A program made the position numbers and the translations under genes. Shown piece by piece: positions 53,018 to 60,212 of a DNA stretch of 60,755 bases. Position 1 is the first letter of the stretch. The number at the start of each line of letters is the position of its first letter. The notes beneath the pieces are model-generated. The model saw only the letters and a list, made by a program, of their open reading frames with translations, was not told the DNA's origin and searched no databases. The DNA comes from Lachnospiraceae bacterium (GTDB lineage: Bacteria; Bacillota; Clostridia; Lachnospirales; Lachnospiraceae): NCBI GenBank assembly GCA_023663945.1, contig JAMPGL010000020.1, forward strand, positions 1-60,755. The letters are read 5' to 3'.

Positions 53018-53026
53018 TGTCCTTTT
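53000..53026. terminator. Bidirectional terminator between convergent kinase and chemoreceptor genes
   Basis: An 11-bp perfect stem AAAAGGACATC / GATGTCCTTTT with a 5-nt loop, A-run on one side and T-run on the other, serves both strands. The stop codon of the kinase gene sits at the loop. Confidence 0.85.
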
Positions 53027-53032
53027 GTGTGT

Positions 53033-54397
53033 CTATGCCTGACGGGAAATCTGAAGAATCTTTTTTAAATCGGCAATCAGTTCTTTGGAGTATTCCTCAG
53101 CTTCCGAATATATCTGGACTGCCTCGGAATAGTCCTCGGCTTTTAGGGCGTTCATAACCTTACCGCCGTAAGAATGAAAACGTTTATGTTTATCCCCGAG
53201 AGCGTTCCAGATAGGAAGAACCTCCGGAATCTGCGGCGTCAGCGCGTAATAAAAATGACCAAACCCACATTTGGAAGAGTCAAGCTGTAAGGGAATTAAG
53301 GATTTGGAGTCTACCATCTTTTTTAAATTGCTAAGCCAAGTCTGGTGGGCAGAGATGGCAGTGTTGACATATTGGGCAAACTCCGCATTCTCCAAATGAT
53401 AGAAGGCATCCTCTGTCATGGTTCCCATTTGTTTTACAGTTTCGTCCAATGTATGTTCAATTCCCACAACAGGCTCTACGGCTTTTCTTAAATCCAGACT
53501 GACCTGATTCATAAAGTCTGTGCTGTCCCTTAATTGATTTTCCATCTGGGTCATGGAGCTGCTGATCTCTTCACTGACTGCAGCGATAGAGCTCATGGAG
53601 TCGTTAACCCTTGATATATGCATCTGGCTCTCATCGTTGAGCTGCCACACCTGAATGATCCTATCGGTCACAGTGTCCAGAGAGTCAATGGTGTGAGCGG
53701 CGCTTTGAACGCTCTTTTGAGCCGCCTGCCTAATGCTGGATACAAATTCATTCATGGAGCTCGTGAGCCGCTGCGTTTCTTCTGCCAGAGAGCGGATTTC
53801 ACCAGCTACAACAGCAAACCCCCTTCCGGCGGTGCCGGCTCTGGCTGCTTCAATGGAAGCGTTAAGCGCAAGAAGATTTGTCTGCATGGAGATGGAATCG
53901 ATACCGGCAATCACATCACTTAGGTGAGAGATAATCTGGGATAATTCATCCATATCGGCCTGTAGTTCACGGGAAACTTCAATTGTCTGGCTGGAAAGCT
54001 CTTTAATATGGGTCAGCGCCTCCTGTCCGGATTCAATCTTTTGATAAATCTCTTCCGTTGCCGATGAAACTTCAATAATGGAATTGGTCAATTCCTCATG
54101 ACGGCTGTTAGATTCTGCTCCGGAACGGTCAGAAGATGATCCGAAGATAGATTCCGCCGCCCTTGCCACATTGGTGGAAATTTCTGTGATTTTGTCAGTT
54201 TGATGCTGCATTGTCAGGTCAAGAGAACTGATCTGCATTACGGCTTTGATATTCTTTTCAAAGATTTCCGCAAACTGCTTCCGCCCAGTGGATAACCGGC
54301 TGTAAATATTGCCAAGCTCCGGTTCTCTGGAATAATCGGTCTCCTGTAATTGTGAAACTGCTTTCATAAGTACGGCTTTTTTGTTTTTCATGCCCAT
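53033..54397 (-). CDS. Soluble methyl-accepting chemotaxis protein with CZB zinc-binding domain
   Basis: 454 residues and no membrane helix. The central signalling coiled coil has the MCP tip [21 protein letters not shown]. The C-terminal ~100 residues are a chemoreceptor zinc-binding (CZB) domain: [17 protein letters not shown] and KRFHSYGG supply the His/Cys/His/His ligands. CZB domains sense zinc or oxidants such as HOCl through the zinc-bound Cys. It may be a free cytoplasmic receptor or an adaptor. It is divergent from the cysteine-domain EAL gene, whose product may also sense redox or metal. Confidence 0.88.
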   Translation of the reverse strand: MGMKNKKAVLMKAVSQLQETDYSREPELGNIYSRLSTGRKQFAEIFEKNIKAVMQISSLDLTMQHQTDKITEISTNVARAAESIFGSSSDRSGAESNSRHEELTNSIIEVSSATEEIYQKIESGQEALTHIKELSSQTIEVSRELQADMDELSQIISHLSDVIAGIDSISMQTNLLALNASIEAARAGTAGRGFAVVAGEIRSLAEETQRLTSSMNEFVSSIRQAAQKSVQSAAHTIDSLDTVTDRIIQVWQLNDESQMHISRVNDSMSSIAAVSEEISSSMTQMENQLRDSTDFMNQVSLDLRKAVEPVVGIEHTLDETVKQMGTMTEDAFYHLENAEFAQYVNTAISAHQTWLSNLKKMVDSKSLIPLQLDSSKCGFGHFYYALTPQIPEVLPIWNALGDKHKRFHSYGGKVMNALKAEDYSEAVQIYSEAEEYSKELIADLKKILQISRQA

Positions 54398-54456
54398 ATG
54401 ATACCTCTTTCTCCTTTTGATGTGTGGGGTAACAATATTCTCAGTATATAGTCTAT

Positions 54457-54485
54457 ATGATAAGAAATTTTACTGTATTTTGCAA
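54457..54485 (-). promoter_or_regulatory. Promoter of the CZB chemoreceptor gene
   Basis: On the minus strand TTGCAA (54480-54485), 17 bp, TATCAT (54457-54462). The start codon lies ~60 nt downstream at 54397. Confidence 0.5.
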
Positions 54486-54515
54486 CTACTTTCTTTTGAA
54501 TATTCGATTCTGCAC

Positions 54516-54544
54516 TTCACAATTACTAGTTTTTCTGTTAAAAT
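54516..54544 (+). promoter_or_regulatory. Promoter of the cysteine-domain/EAL gene
   Basis: TTCACA (54516-54521), 17 bp, TAAAAT (54539-54544) with extended -10 TG; leader ~70 nt. The 221-base divergent gap (54398-54618) holds only these two promoters and AT-rich DNA with a repeated ATTAAATG. Confidence 0.5.
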
Positions 54545-54618
54545 ATAGCTATTAAATGTTTTTTTGTTATTAAATGGCAGAACATTTATTATTGTTGGGG
54601 AAGGAATGAGGTTACAAA

Positions 54619-56373
54619 ATGACACATACGGAAAAAGCAGAGAAGCTTTTACACCAGAAATATCACTGCTCACAGGCATTGTTCGGCGCATATGCAGGGG
54701 ATTTTGGGCTGGATCTGAAAACAGCCTTTAAAATCAGTACATGCTTTGGAGGCGGAATGAGGCAGGGCGGAACCTGCGGATGCATTACCGCATCTTTACT
54801 GGTTCTGGGGATGGCAATGGGATTTTATGACGCTCAGGATAAGGAACTGGAAATTTACGGAAACAAGAAGACGGAAGAATTTATACGGCGTTTCACAGAG
54901 GAAATGAACGGCATGATTTACTGCCGCGATATTTTGGGAAAGGACATTTCTAAGCCGGATGAGATGGCAATTATCCGTAAAGAAGGATTAATTTTACAAA
55001 AATGCCCTCGCGCAATAGCGGTCAGTATTAAGATTTTGGATGAGATGCTGGAGGACTACCTCAAGGAAGCGGCGCAAAATAACATAGAGCTGGAAGATAT
55101 TCCTCAGATGGATGAGATGAACAGCGTTTTAAAAGGAATCGGCAAACGCCGCAGATTCCGGCGGAATGTAAATAATCTGATCATTTCTTCTAAGAGAAAT
55201 ATCGGGTTCATCCAGTTTGACATACGCAAATTTAAGATTATCAATGACTTATACGGTGAAAAGTTTGGCGATCAGGTTTTAGACTTTATCATCCATCAGC
55301 TCAGTGAATGCTGTAATGACCAGCAGTATTTTGTCAATCTGCGCAGTGATGTTTTTATGGTGGTGACGGAATACGATGAGGAAGAGGAGCTGGTTGACTT
55401 TATCCATCGGCTGGATGAGAAGATCCGCACTTTTAAAAATGTTAAGCTTCAATTTGTTTACGGCATTTACATGGTTAACGACAGATCCATGGAACTGCGC
55501 CAGATGGAAGATCGTTCAGCGATGGCGCGGAAAGCCGCCAAGAACAATATACTGACCAATATTCTGTTTTATAACGAGCAGTTTAAAGAGTCGCTTTATA
55601 ACCGCAAGTTTATTGAAGAAAACATGCAGGCAGCCATCAATGAACGGCAGTTTCTTATGTATCTGCAGCCCAAATACAGCATTACCAAGAATGAAATCAT
55701 AGGGGCGGAGGCGCTGGTCAGATGGAAACATCCGGAGCGGGGAATGATTTATCCGAATCAGTTTATCCCTATTGTTGAAGAGAACGGCTTTATCAAAAAG
55801 GTTGATTACTACATATGGGAGGAAGCGTGCCGGTTCATTAAGAGGTGTGAGGACGAGGGGATTCGTTCTTGTCCGATTTCCGTCAATGTATCCAGAATCC
55901 ATCTGCGCGATAATCAGTGCATTCAGGTTCTTTCCGACATGATTGACAGATGCGGGAATACCAAAAAGCTTCTGGAATTGGAGATTACAGAGACCGCAAG
56001 CGACCAGCAGATCAGCAAAAAGGCGCTGGAACTTAAGGAGGAGGGCTTTACCCTTCTGATGGATGACTTTGGAAGCGGGTATTCCTCTTTGAATATTCTG
56101 TTGGAAACGCCTTTTGACATGATAAAGCTTGATAAGAAGTTCATGGAAAACATGATTGTCTCAAGCAAAGGACGCCTGATTCTTGAGCAGGTGGTTCTGA
56201 TGGCGGACAAGCTGGAATTGGGTCTTCTTGCGGAGGGCGTCGAGACCAGAGAACAGATTGACATGCTGCAGAATATCGGCTGCGACCAAGTGCAGGGGTA
56301 TTATTATGCGAAGCCAATGCCGGAGGAAGACTTTTTTGAGCTGTTAAAGCAGCAGCATGCGAAAGGGGCGTAA
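54619..56373 (+). CDS. C_GCAxxG_C_C domain fused to degenerate GGDEF and active-looking EAL domain
   Basis: 584 residues. Residues 1-135 match the C_GCAxxG_C_C family: HCSQALFGAYAGDFGLDLKT, CFGGGMRQGGTCGC, then C102 and C129, six cysteines in all (17, 42, 53, 55, 102, 129). Residues ~190-325 are a GGDEF-like domain with LRSDVF in place of GGDEF, so no cyclase activity is expected. Residues ~330-580 are an EAL phosphodiesterase with intact GAEALVRW, EITET, DDFGSGYSS and LAEGVET. It probably cleaves c-di-GMP under control of a metal- or thiol-sensing module; the sensing part is inference. There are no membrane helices. Confidence 0.88.
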   Translation: MTHTEKAEKLLHQKYHCSQALFGAYAGDFGLDLKTAFKISTCFGGGMRQGGTCGCITASLLVLGMAMGFYDAQDKELEIYGNKKTEEFIRRFTEEMNGMIYCRDILGKDISKPDEMAIIRKEGLILQKCPRAIAVSIKILDEMLEDYLKEAAQNNIELEDIPQMDEMNSVLKGIGKRRRFRRNVNNLIISSKRNIGFIQFDIRKFKIINDLYGEKFGDQVLDFIIHQLSECCNDQQYFVNLRSDVFMVVTEYDEEEELVDFIHRLDEKIRTFKNVKLQFVYGIYMVNDRSMELRQMEDRSAMARKAAKNNILTNILFYNEQFKESLYNRKFIEENMQAAINERQFLMYLQPKYSITKNEIIGAEALVRWKHPERGMIYPNQFIPIVEENGFIKKVDYYIWEEACRFIKRCEDEGIRSCPISVNVSRIHLRDNQCIQVLSDMIDRCGNTKKLLELEITETASDQQISKKALELKEEGFTLLMDDFGSGYSSLNILLETPFDMIKLDKKFMENMIVSSKGRLILEQVVLMADKLELGLLAEGVETREQIDMLQNIGCDQVQGYYYAKPMPEEDFFELLKQQHAKGA

Positions 56374-56407
56374 CAGTCCGGCATGATGGGTGTTACGGAT
56401 GTAATTA

Positions 56408-56466
56408 TTCAGCCTTGCAGTCCCAGACGCAGGAAATCTTCCCGTGTCCGGGACTGCAAGGCTGAA
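56408..56466 (+). terminator. Long inverted repeat after the EAL gene
   Basis: A 17-bp perfect stem TTCAGCCTTGCAGTCCC / GGGACTGCAAGGCTGAA (56408-56424 with 56450-56466) with a 25-nt apical part that can pair further. No T-run follows on either strand, so it may stabilise the mRNA end or be a remnant repeat rather than a classical terminator. Confidence 0.6.
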
Positions 56467-56502
56467 CTGTTACCTACGGATTGATGAGTCTGCAAAAGCT
56501 CG

Positions 56503-56531
56503 TTGCATGATAGAAGAGAGTGTGCTACAAT
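56503..56531 (+). promoter_or_regulatory. Promoter of the riboflavin transporter gene
   Basis: TTGCAT (56503-56508), 17 bp, TACAAT (56526-56531), with extended -10 TG. Predicted transcription start near 56538, ~20 nt before the FMN riboswitch. Confidence 0.65.
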
Positions 56532-56554
56532 AATTTTGGCAACTGAATAGTAAA

Positions 56555-56692
56555 GATGTCTTCAGGGCAGGGTGTAATTCCCGATCGGCGGTATAGTCCG
56601 CGAGCGCAGGAGCGCAGGACTTGACATTGGTTCAAGTCAGGATTTGGTGAAATTCCAAAACCGACAGTATAGTCTGGATGGAAGAAGATGTG
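56555..56692 (+). ncRNA. FMN riboswitch (RFN element)
   Basis: The conserved blocks are all readable in order: CTTCAGGGCAGGGTG, AATTCCCGAT, CGGCGGTATAGTCCGCGAGC, GGTGAAATTCC, CCGACAGTATAGTCTGGATG, closing GAAGAAGATG. The aptamer binds FMN and controls the downstream riboflavin uptake gene. Together with the hairpin at 56752-56797 this is a transcriptional OFF switch. Confidence 0.96.
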
Positions 56693-56751
56693 TTAAATGA
56701 TATGACGTACGGCAGATATGACATACAATAGATTTGTTGTTCGGACAGCTT

Positions 56752-56797
56752 TTAACACCTGAAAGGCATTCTTATGCTTTTCGGGTGTTAATTTTTT
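56752..56797 (+). terminator. Expression-platform terminator of the FMN riboswitch
   Basis: Stem TTAACACCTGAAAGGCA / TGCTTTTCGGGTGTTAA around a short loop (TTCTTA), followed by six T. It lies between the aptamer and ribU, so FMN binding should favour it. Confidence 0.9.
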
Positions 56798-56846
56798 AAT
56801 AAGCCGTGCGCAAAATGCGGCGGTGCAAATTAAAGGAGGATTTGCT

Positions 56847-57494
56847 ATGGACAACAAAACAAAAAAACTTACAACAATTGGCATGCTGTGTGCAGTGACT
56901 TACGTGGTGATGCTCGTGGGGCGCATTCCCATTGTTCTTTTTTTAAGTTATGACCCGAAGGACATTGTGATTACAATCGGGGGATTTATATTTGGTCCCC
57001 TTGTTTCCTTTTTGATCGCGCTGATTGTTGCAGTGGTAGAAATGTTTACCGTCAGCGGAACGGGACCTATCGGATGCATCATGAATATTATTTCCAGCTG
57101 TTCCTTTGCCTGTACGGCTGCATTTTTCTACAAAAAGAAACATAATCTTTCCGGCGCGGTGATAGGACTTCTTAGCGGCTGTGGACTTATGGTTATTGTG
57201 ATGCTGCTCTGGAATTATCTGGTCACGCCGATTTATATGGGGTATCCGCGGGAAGCGGTGGCGGAGCTTCTCATCCCGGCGTTTTTGCCCTTTAATCTGA
57301 TTAAGGGCGGTTTAAACGCGGCATTTACGATGCTGTTGTATAAGCCGGTTGTCACAGCACTCCGCCGTTCGCATCTGGTGGAAGGAGAAACGGGGAGCGG
57401 GAAAGCCAAAATCAATATTGGGATTATTTTGGTTTCCCTGCTGGTAATCGCAACCTGCGTGCTGTTTGTGCTTTCTTTAAAGGAAATCATCTGA
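56847..57494 (+). CDS. ribU: Riboflavin ECF transporter S component
   Basis: 215-residue membrane protein with about six helices. The N-terminal KKLTTIGMLCAVTYVVMLVG and DPKDIVITIGGFIFGPL are hallmarks of RibU-type S components; the FMN riboswitch upstream confirms the substrate. It needs the shared ECF energising module encoded elsewhere. AAAGGAGG fixes ATG 56847. The last 18 bases overlap the convergent transglutaminase-like gene. A hairpin (57530-57571) inside that gene may serve as ribU terminator. Confidence 0.94.
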   Translation: MDNKTKKLTTIGMLCAVTYVVMLVGRIPIVLFLSYDPKDIVITIGGFIFGPLVSFLIALIVAVVEMFTVSGTGPIGCIMNIISSCSFACTAAFFYKKKHNLSGAVIGLLSGCGLMVIVMLLWNYLVTPIYMGYPREAVAELLIPAFLPFNLIKGGLNAAFTMLLYKPVVTALRRSHLVEGETGSGKAKINIGIILVSLLVIATCVLFVLSLKEII

Positions 57495-58016
57495 CAGGCT
57501 GTTTATATATGCATTAAAGGCTTTAAAAGAAAGCCCTGCCGGAACCGACAAAAACTCGGTGGTGGGGCTTTCCTTGCCGCCCCGCAGGGCTATGTAATAG
57601 TTGACGATTGCATGGAACGCTTCCTGCTCCGTGCGGTATTCGTAGATTCCCTTTTTTTCCGGGTTCGGGTGTTCCATATGATAAACCTTCTCATTGGCAT
57701 AGTAAAGGACGAAGCAGTGCATATGCTCATCCTCTTCTAAATTTCCATAATCATCAGGCTCATAAATTCTACAGCAGAACATTCTGCTGGGAATATTTAT
57801 CTTATCAAGTAAAAAATGCATGAGAGCAGCCTGCTCAATGCATGTTCCAATCCTGTGTTCAAGAATTTCATTCATGGACATAGTTCGATATAATTTTCGG
57901 AAATTCTGCATTTCTCCGATATGCTTGTTATTGTTTATGTCAAGCCAGCCGTATTGAATATTCTGGTCTATCCATTGATAGATGTCTTCAGGGGATTTGA
58001 AGGAATTAAAGTTCAT
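57477..58016 (-). CDS. Transglutaminase-like (cysteine peptidase fold) protein
   Basis: 179 residues, cytoplasmic. The putative catalytic Cys lies in RIGTCIEQAALMHFLLDKIN, the His in HMHCFVLYYANEKVYHMEHP, which fits the transglutaminase-like superfamily. The substrate is unknown; such proteins may cleave or crosslink peptides. The ribosome binding site AAGGAG precedes the start. It overlaps ribU tail to tail by 18 bp. A strong promoter with a palindrome lies upstream. Confidence 0.75.
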   Translation of the reverse strand: MNFNSFKSPEDIYQWIDQNIQYGWLDINNNKHIGEMQNFRKLYRTMSMNEILEHRIGTCIEQAALMHFLLDKINIPSRMFCCRIYEPDDYGNLEEDEHMHCFVLYYANEKVYHMEHPNPEKKGIYEYRTEQEAFHAIVNYYIALRGGKESPTTEFLSVPAGLSFKAFNAYINSLSDDFL

Positions 58017-58056
58017 GAACAGCTCCTTATGGTAATGTTATTGTAAATGTTTATAT

Positions 58057-58097
58057 ATTGTAATTACAATTATATATAAGGATTATTTTTCGGTCAA
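58057..58097 (-). promoter_or_regulatory. Promoter and palindromic operator of the transglutaminase-like gene
   Basis: On the minus strand TTGACC (58092-58097), 17 bp, TATAAT (58069-58074). A perfect 14-bp palindrome ATTGTAATTACAAT (58057-58070) touches the -10 box and covers the start site, a natural place for a repressor. Confidence 0.65.
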
Positions 58098-58138
58098 GTT
58101 GGAAAGCCTGTGTTTTTGTGGTAAATTAAGAGGGAAAG

Positions 58139-58147
58139 TGTTATAAT
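58139..58147 (+). promoter_or_regulatory. Extended -10 element before the phosphoesterase gene
   Basis: TGTTATAAT at 58139-58147 is a perfect extended -10 box. The best -35 is poor (TTGTGG at a 20-bp spacing). The leader would be ~85 nt long. Confidence 0.4.
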
Positions 58148-58232
58148 CAAAATTGCTGATTGAAAGAAGATATTATTCGCAATCTAGTGTAACTATATTT
58201 TAAAAATGATGGAAGTCTGTGAGGATTATGGA

Positions 58233-58958
58233 ATGCATAAAATAGGAATTATTTCAGATACCCACGGATTACTGCGTCCGGAGGTGGTTCATGCATTGCA
58301 GGACTGTGAAGTGATTTTGCATGGCGGAGACTTTGACAAAGAAAAAATCCTAAAGGCGTTAGAACAGATAGCGCCCGTTTATGCTGTCAGGGGAAATAAT
58401 GATGATTGGGCAGTTTCGGATGAGAATTTTCCTTCCCACAGGCAGTCATGTGTTTTACCGGAAATATTGACAATAGAACTATACGGCGTCAAAATCTTTA
58501 TGACTCATGATAAAAAGATGATACCGAAAGAGACGGATGCATTTGATGTCATTATTTATGGGCATTCTCATATCTATGAGGAAAAGTATGCCGGCAGACA
58601 GCTTTTGCTGAATCCGGGGAGCTGCGGTCCTAAAAGATTTACACTGCCGATTACGCTTGCCGTCATGGAAATAGAAGAGAATGGTTCTTACCATGTGACC
58701 AAAATTGAGCTGGAAAAAACACGCGGCAGTGCAGAGGCAAAGAAAGCATTAAGGAGTTTCGACCAAAAAGGAAAGCATTCCCTCGATATGAAGAGCGTAA
58801 TTGAGCTGGTGATAAAAGATACTGATAAGAAAATCCCGGTAGGCAGAATTGCAGATAAGCGCGGGATAGACCGGAAACTTGCGGAGAAAATCTGCCGTCT
58901 GTATTTGACCCATCCGGGAGTAGACGCAGAGGGGATTATGCGAAAAATGGGATTGTGA
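58233..58958 (+). CDS. YfcE/MJ0936-type metallophosphoesterase with extra C-terminal helical domain
   Basis: 241 residues from ATG 58233 (the core starts at once: KIGIISDTHGLLRPEV). Metal ligands: DTH, HGGDFD, GNND, GHSH and NPGS, the complete calcineurin-like phosphoesterase set, ending near residue 160. The last ~75 residues are an added Lys/Asp-rich helical domain (MKSVIELVIKDTDKKIPVGR, then LTHPGVDAEGIM), looking like a small HTH-type fold. The family hydrolyses small phosphodiesters. ATG 58206 is possible but has no better ribosome binding site. Confidence 0.85.
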   Translation: MHKIGIISDTHGLLRPEVVHALQDCEVILHGGDFDKEKILKALEQIAPVYAVRGNNDDWAVSDENFPSHRQSCVLPEILTIELYGVKIFMTHDKKMIPKETDAFDVIIYGHSHIYEEKYAGRQLLLNPGSCGPKRFTLPITLAVMEIEENGSYHVTKIELEKTRGSAEAKKALRSFDQKGKHSLDMKSVIELVIKDTDKKIPVGRIADKRGIDRKLAEKICRLYLTHPGVDAEGIMRKMGL

Positions 58959-59185
58959 TGGGGTGAGTATAATTTTTTGGCAAAAGGTAAATCTGTGCTT
59001 TGATAAAATTACGAAAGCACCGGATTTTGAGTCGATGCTTTCATAAAAAATATATTTAAGATGGTATGATGGCGCATTAGCATATACATTTATCAGGGAT
59101 TGCGCTTGTTTGTATTTGCTGAAAAAATGTGGTATGCTAAAGAAAATAGTGTGAAAAACGATGGCATTGGATGGATAGTAAACAG

Positions 59186-59480
59186 ATGAAAAATTTTTTT
59201 ATTGTAAAGGAAATATGGTTGATGATTTCAGCAACTATATGGTGGATTTGGATGGGCGTTTCATTATTGTTCGTCATGTACCATGCCATAAATGCAGCCA
59301 ATGTGGTGAAGTTTCCTACAATGGAGAAGCAGTGGCAAGGCTTGAGGAAATTGTAGCAAAGTTAGGTGTGGAATCAGAGATATTTTTACACATCAATATT
59401 CTAATCTGGATTATGAATCAGCGCGGGATACGATACAGCATGATTTATCTGAATTAAAGAGGAAAGTAGAGAGAATATAA
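59186..59480 (+). pseudogene. Decayed YgiT-type zinc-finger (MqsA-like) antitoxin gene
   Basis: Frame from ATG 59215 gives MVDDFSNYMVDLDGRFIIVR, then HVPCHKCSQCGEV and RLEEIV, the second half of a YgiT-type zinc finger. The missing N-terminus is present but out of frame: with one more T in the T7 run (59194-59200), ATG 59186 would read MKNFFYCKGN straight into it. The first zinc Cys seems replaced by Phe. After ~59375 the sequence changes to a different frame (YSNLDYESARDTIQHDLSEL, stop at 59478-59480). TTGTAT-N17-TATGCT stands upstream. The gap 58959-59185 has nothing else I can name. Confidence 0.6.
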
Positions 59481-59502
59481 AAAAATTTTTTAGGAGGTGC
59501 TT

Positions 59503-59742
59503 ATGAGTGCATTAGAATATACGGTTTCTTTGCTTGAAACAATGTCGGAAGATAAATTAAAGGAAGTACAAAAGTATATTCAATATCTTATTTTTAAGGA
59601 TTTGGGTGATATGTCTATGGAGTATCTTAGTGAGGAGGCTATTGCCAGACAGCTTACAGAATCTATGAAAAAGAGTGATATGGGAGTAACAACACCAGCT
59701 GATGTTGTGTCACAGCAGATGAAGGAGAAGTATGCAATATAA
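59503..59742 (+). CDS. Antitoxin-like protein paired with a RelE/ParE-type gene
   Basis: 79 residues, acidic and helical (LEYTVSLLETMSEDKLKEVQ ... EEAIARQLTESMKKSDMGVT). AGGAGG precedes ATG 59503; ATG 59497 overlaps that site. Its last 11 bases overlap the start of the RelE/ParE-type frame, the classic layout of a type II toxin-antitoxin pair. No DNA-binding motif is certain. Since the toxin gene is broken, it may be a relic or protect against related toxins. Confidence 0.65.
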   Translation: MSALEYTVSLLETMSEDKLKEVQKYIQYLIFKDLGDMSMEYLSEEAIARQLTESMKKSDMGVTTPADVVSQQMKEKYAI

Positions 59743-60046
59743 AGTAGAAATTTCTGATTTGGCATTTCAACAGTATGATAGATTCTTGAATTATATTTAC
59801 AATGTACTTATGAATCCGTAGGTGGTGATTAGTTTAATGCAGGATTTCGATGATACCATAAAGATACTTGAAGAACAAGCGGATAGTTTGGGATATTGCA
59901 ACAGCGAACGTCTGAGAAAGTTAGGATTCCATAAAGTTCATTTTCGGAGACATAGATACTTATTGGTGTATCGAGTAAAGCAAGGAATGGTAATAGTCGA
60001 AGGGATGTACCATGAATTGCAGGATTATGAAAATGTGATAGGATAA
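59732..60046 (+). pseudogene. RelE/ParE-family toxin gene interrupted by an amber codon
   Basis: The frame from ATG 59732 reads MQYKVEISDLAFQQYDRFLN up to ...LMNP, then TAG (59819-59821), and continues in the same frame with LMQDFDDTIKILEEQA, KLGFHKVHFRRHRYLLVYRV and VEGMYHELQDYENVIG. The whole is 104 sense codons, a normal RelE/ParE length, so one C-to-T change (CAG to TAG) would explain the stop. A partial product could start at ATG 59837 but would lack the first strand and helix. Confidence 0.8.
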
Positions 60047-60212
60047 TATTTTAACCGAGTTAAGACTACCGGCTAAGTTGGTAGTACTACTTTAAAACGG
60101 GCATACTACCAGAATTGGGCAATGATGTAGGTGAAATAGATAATTTGCTTACATTTGTTAGCTGTAGCTATTCAACATTTTTAATAATATGAAGTAAAAT
60201 GGAGAAAACTAT

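Noticed and set aside
59171-59356. 61-codon plus-strand open frame (MDSKQMKNFFIVKEIW...)
   Set aside because: It is the out-of-frame reading of the YgiT-type gene; only the first residues match that family before the frame is lost.
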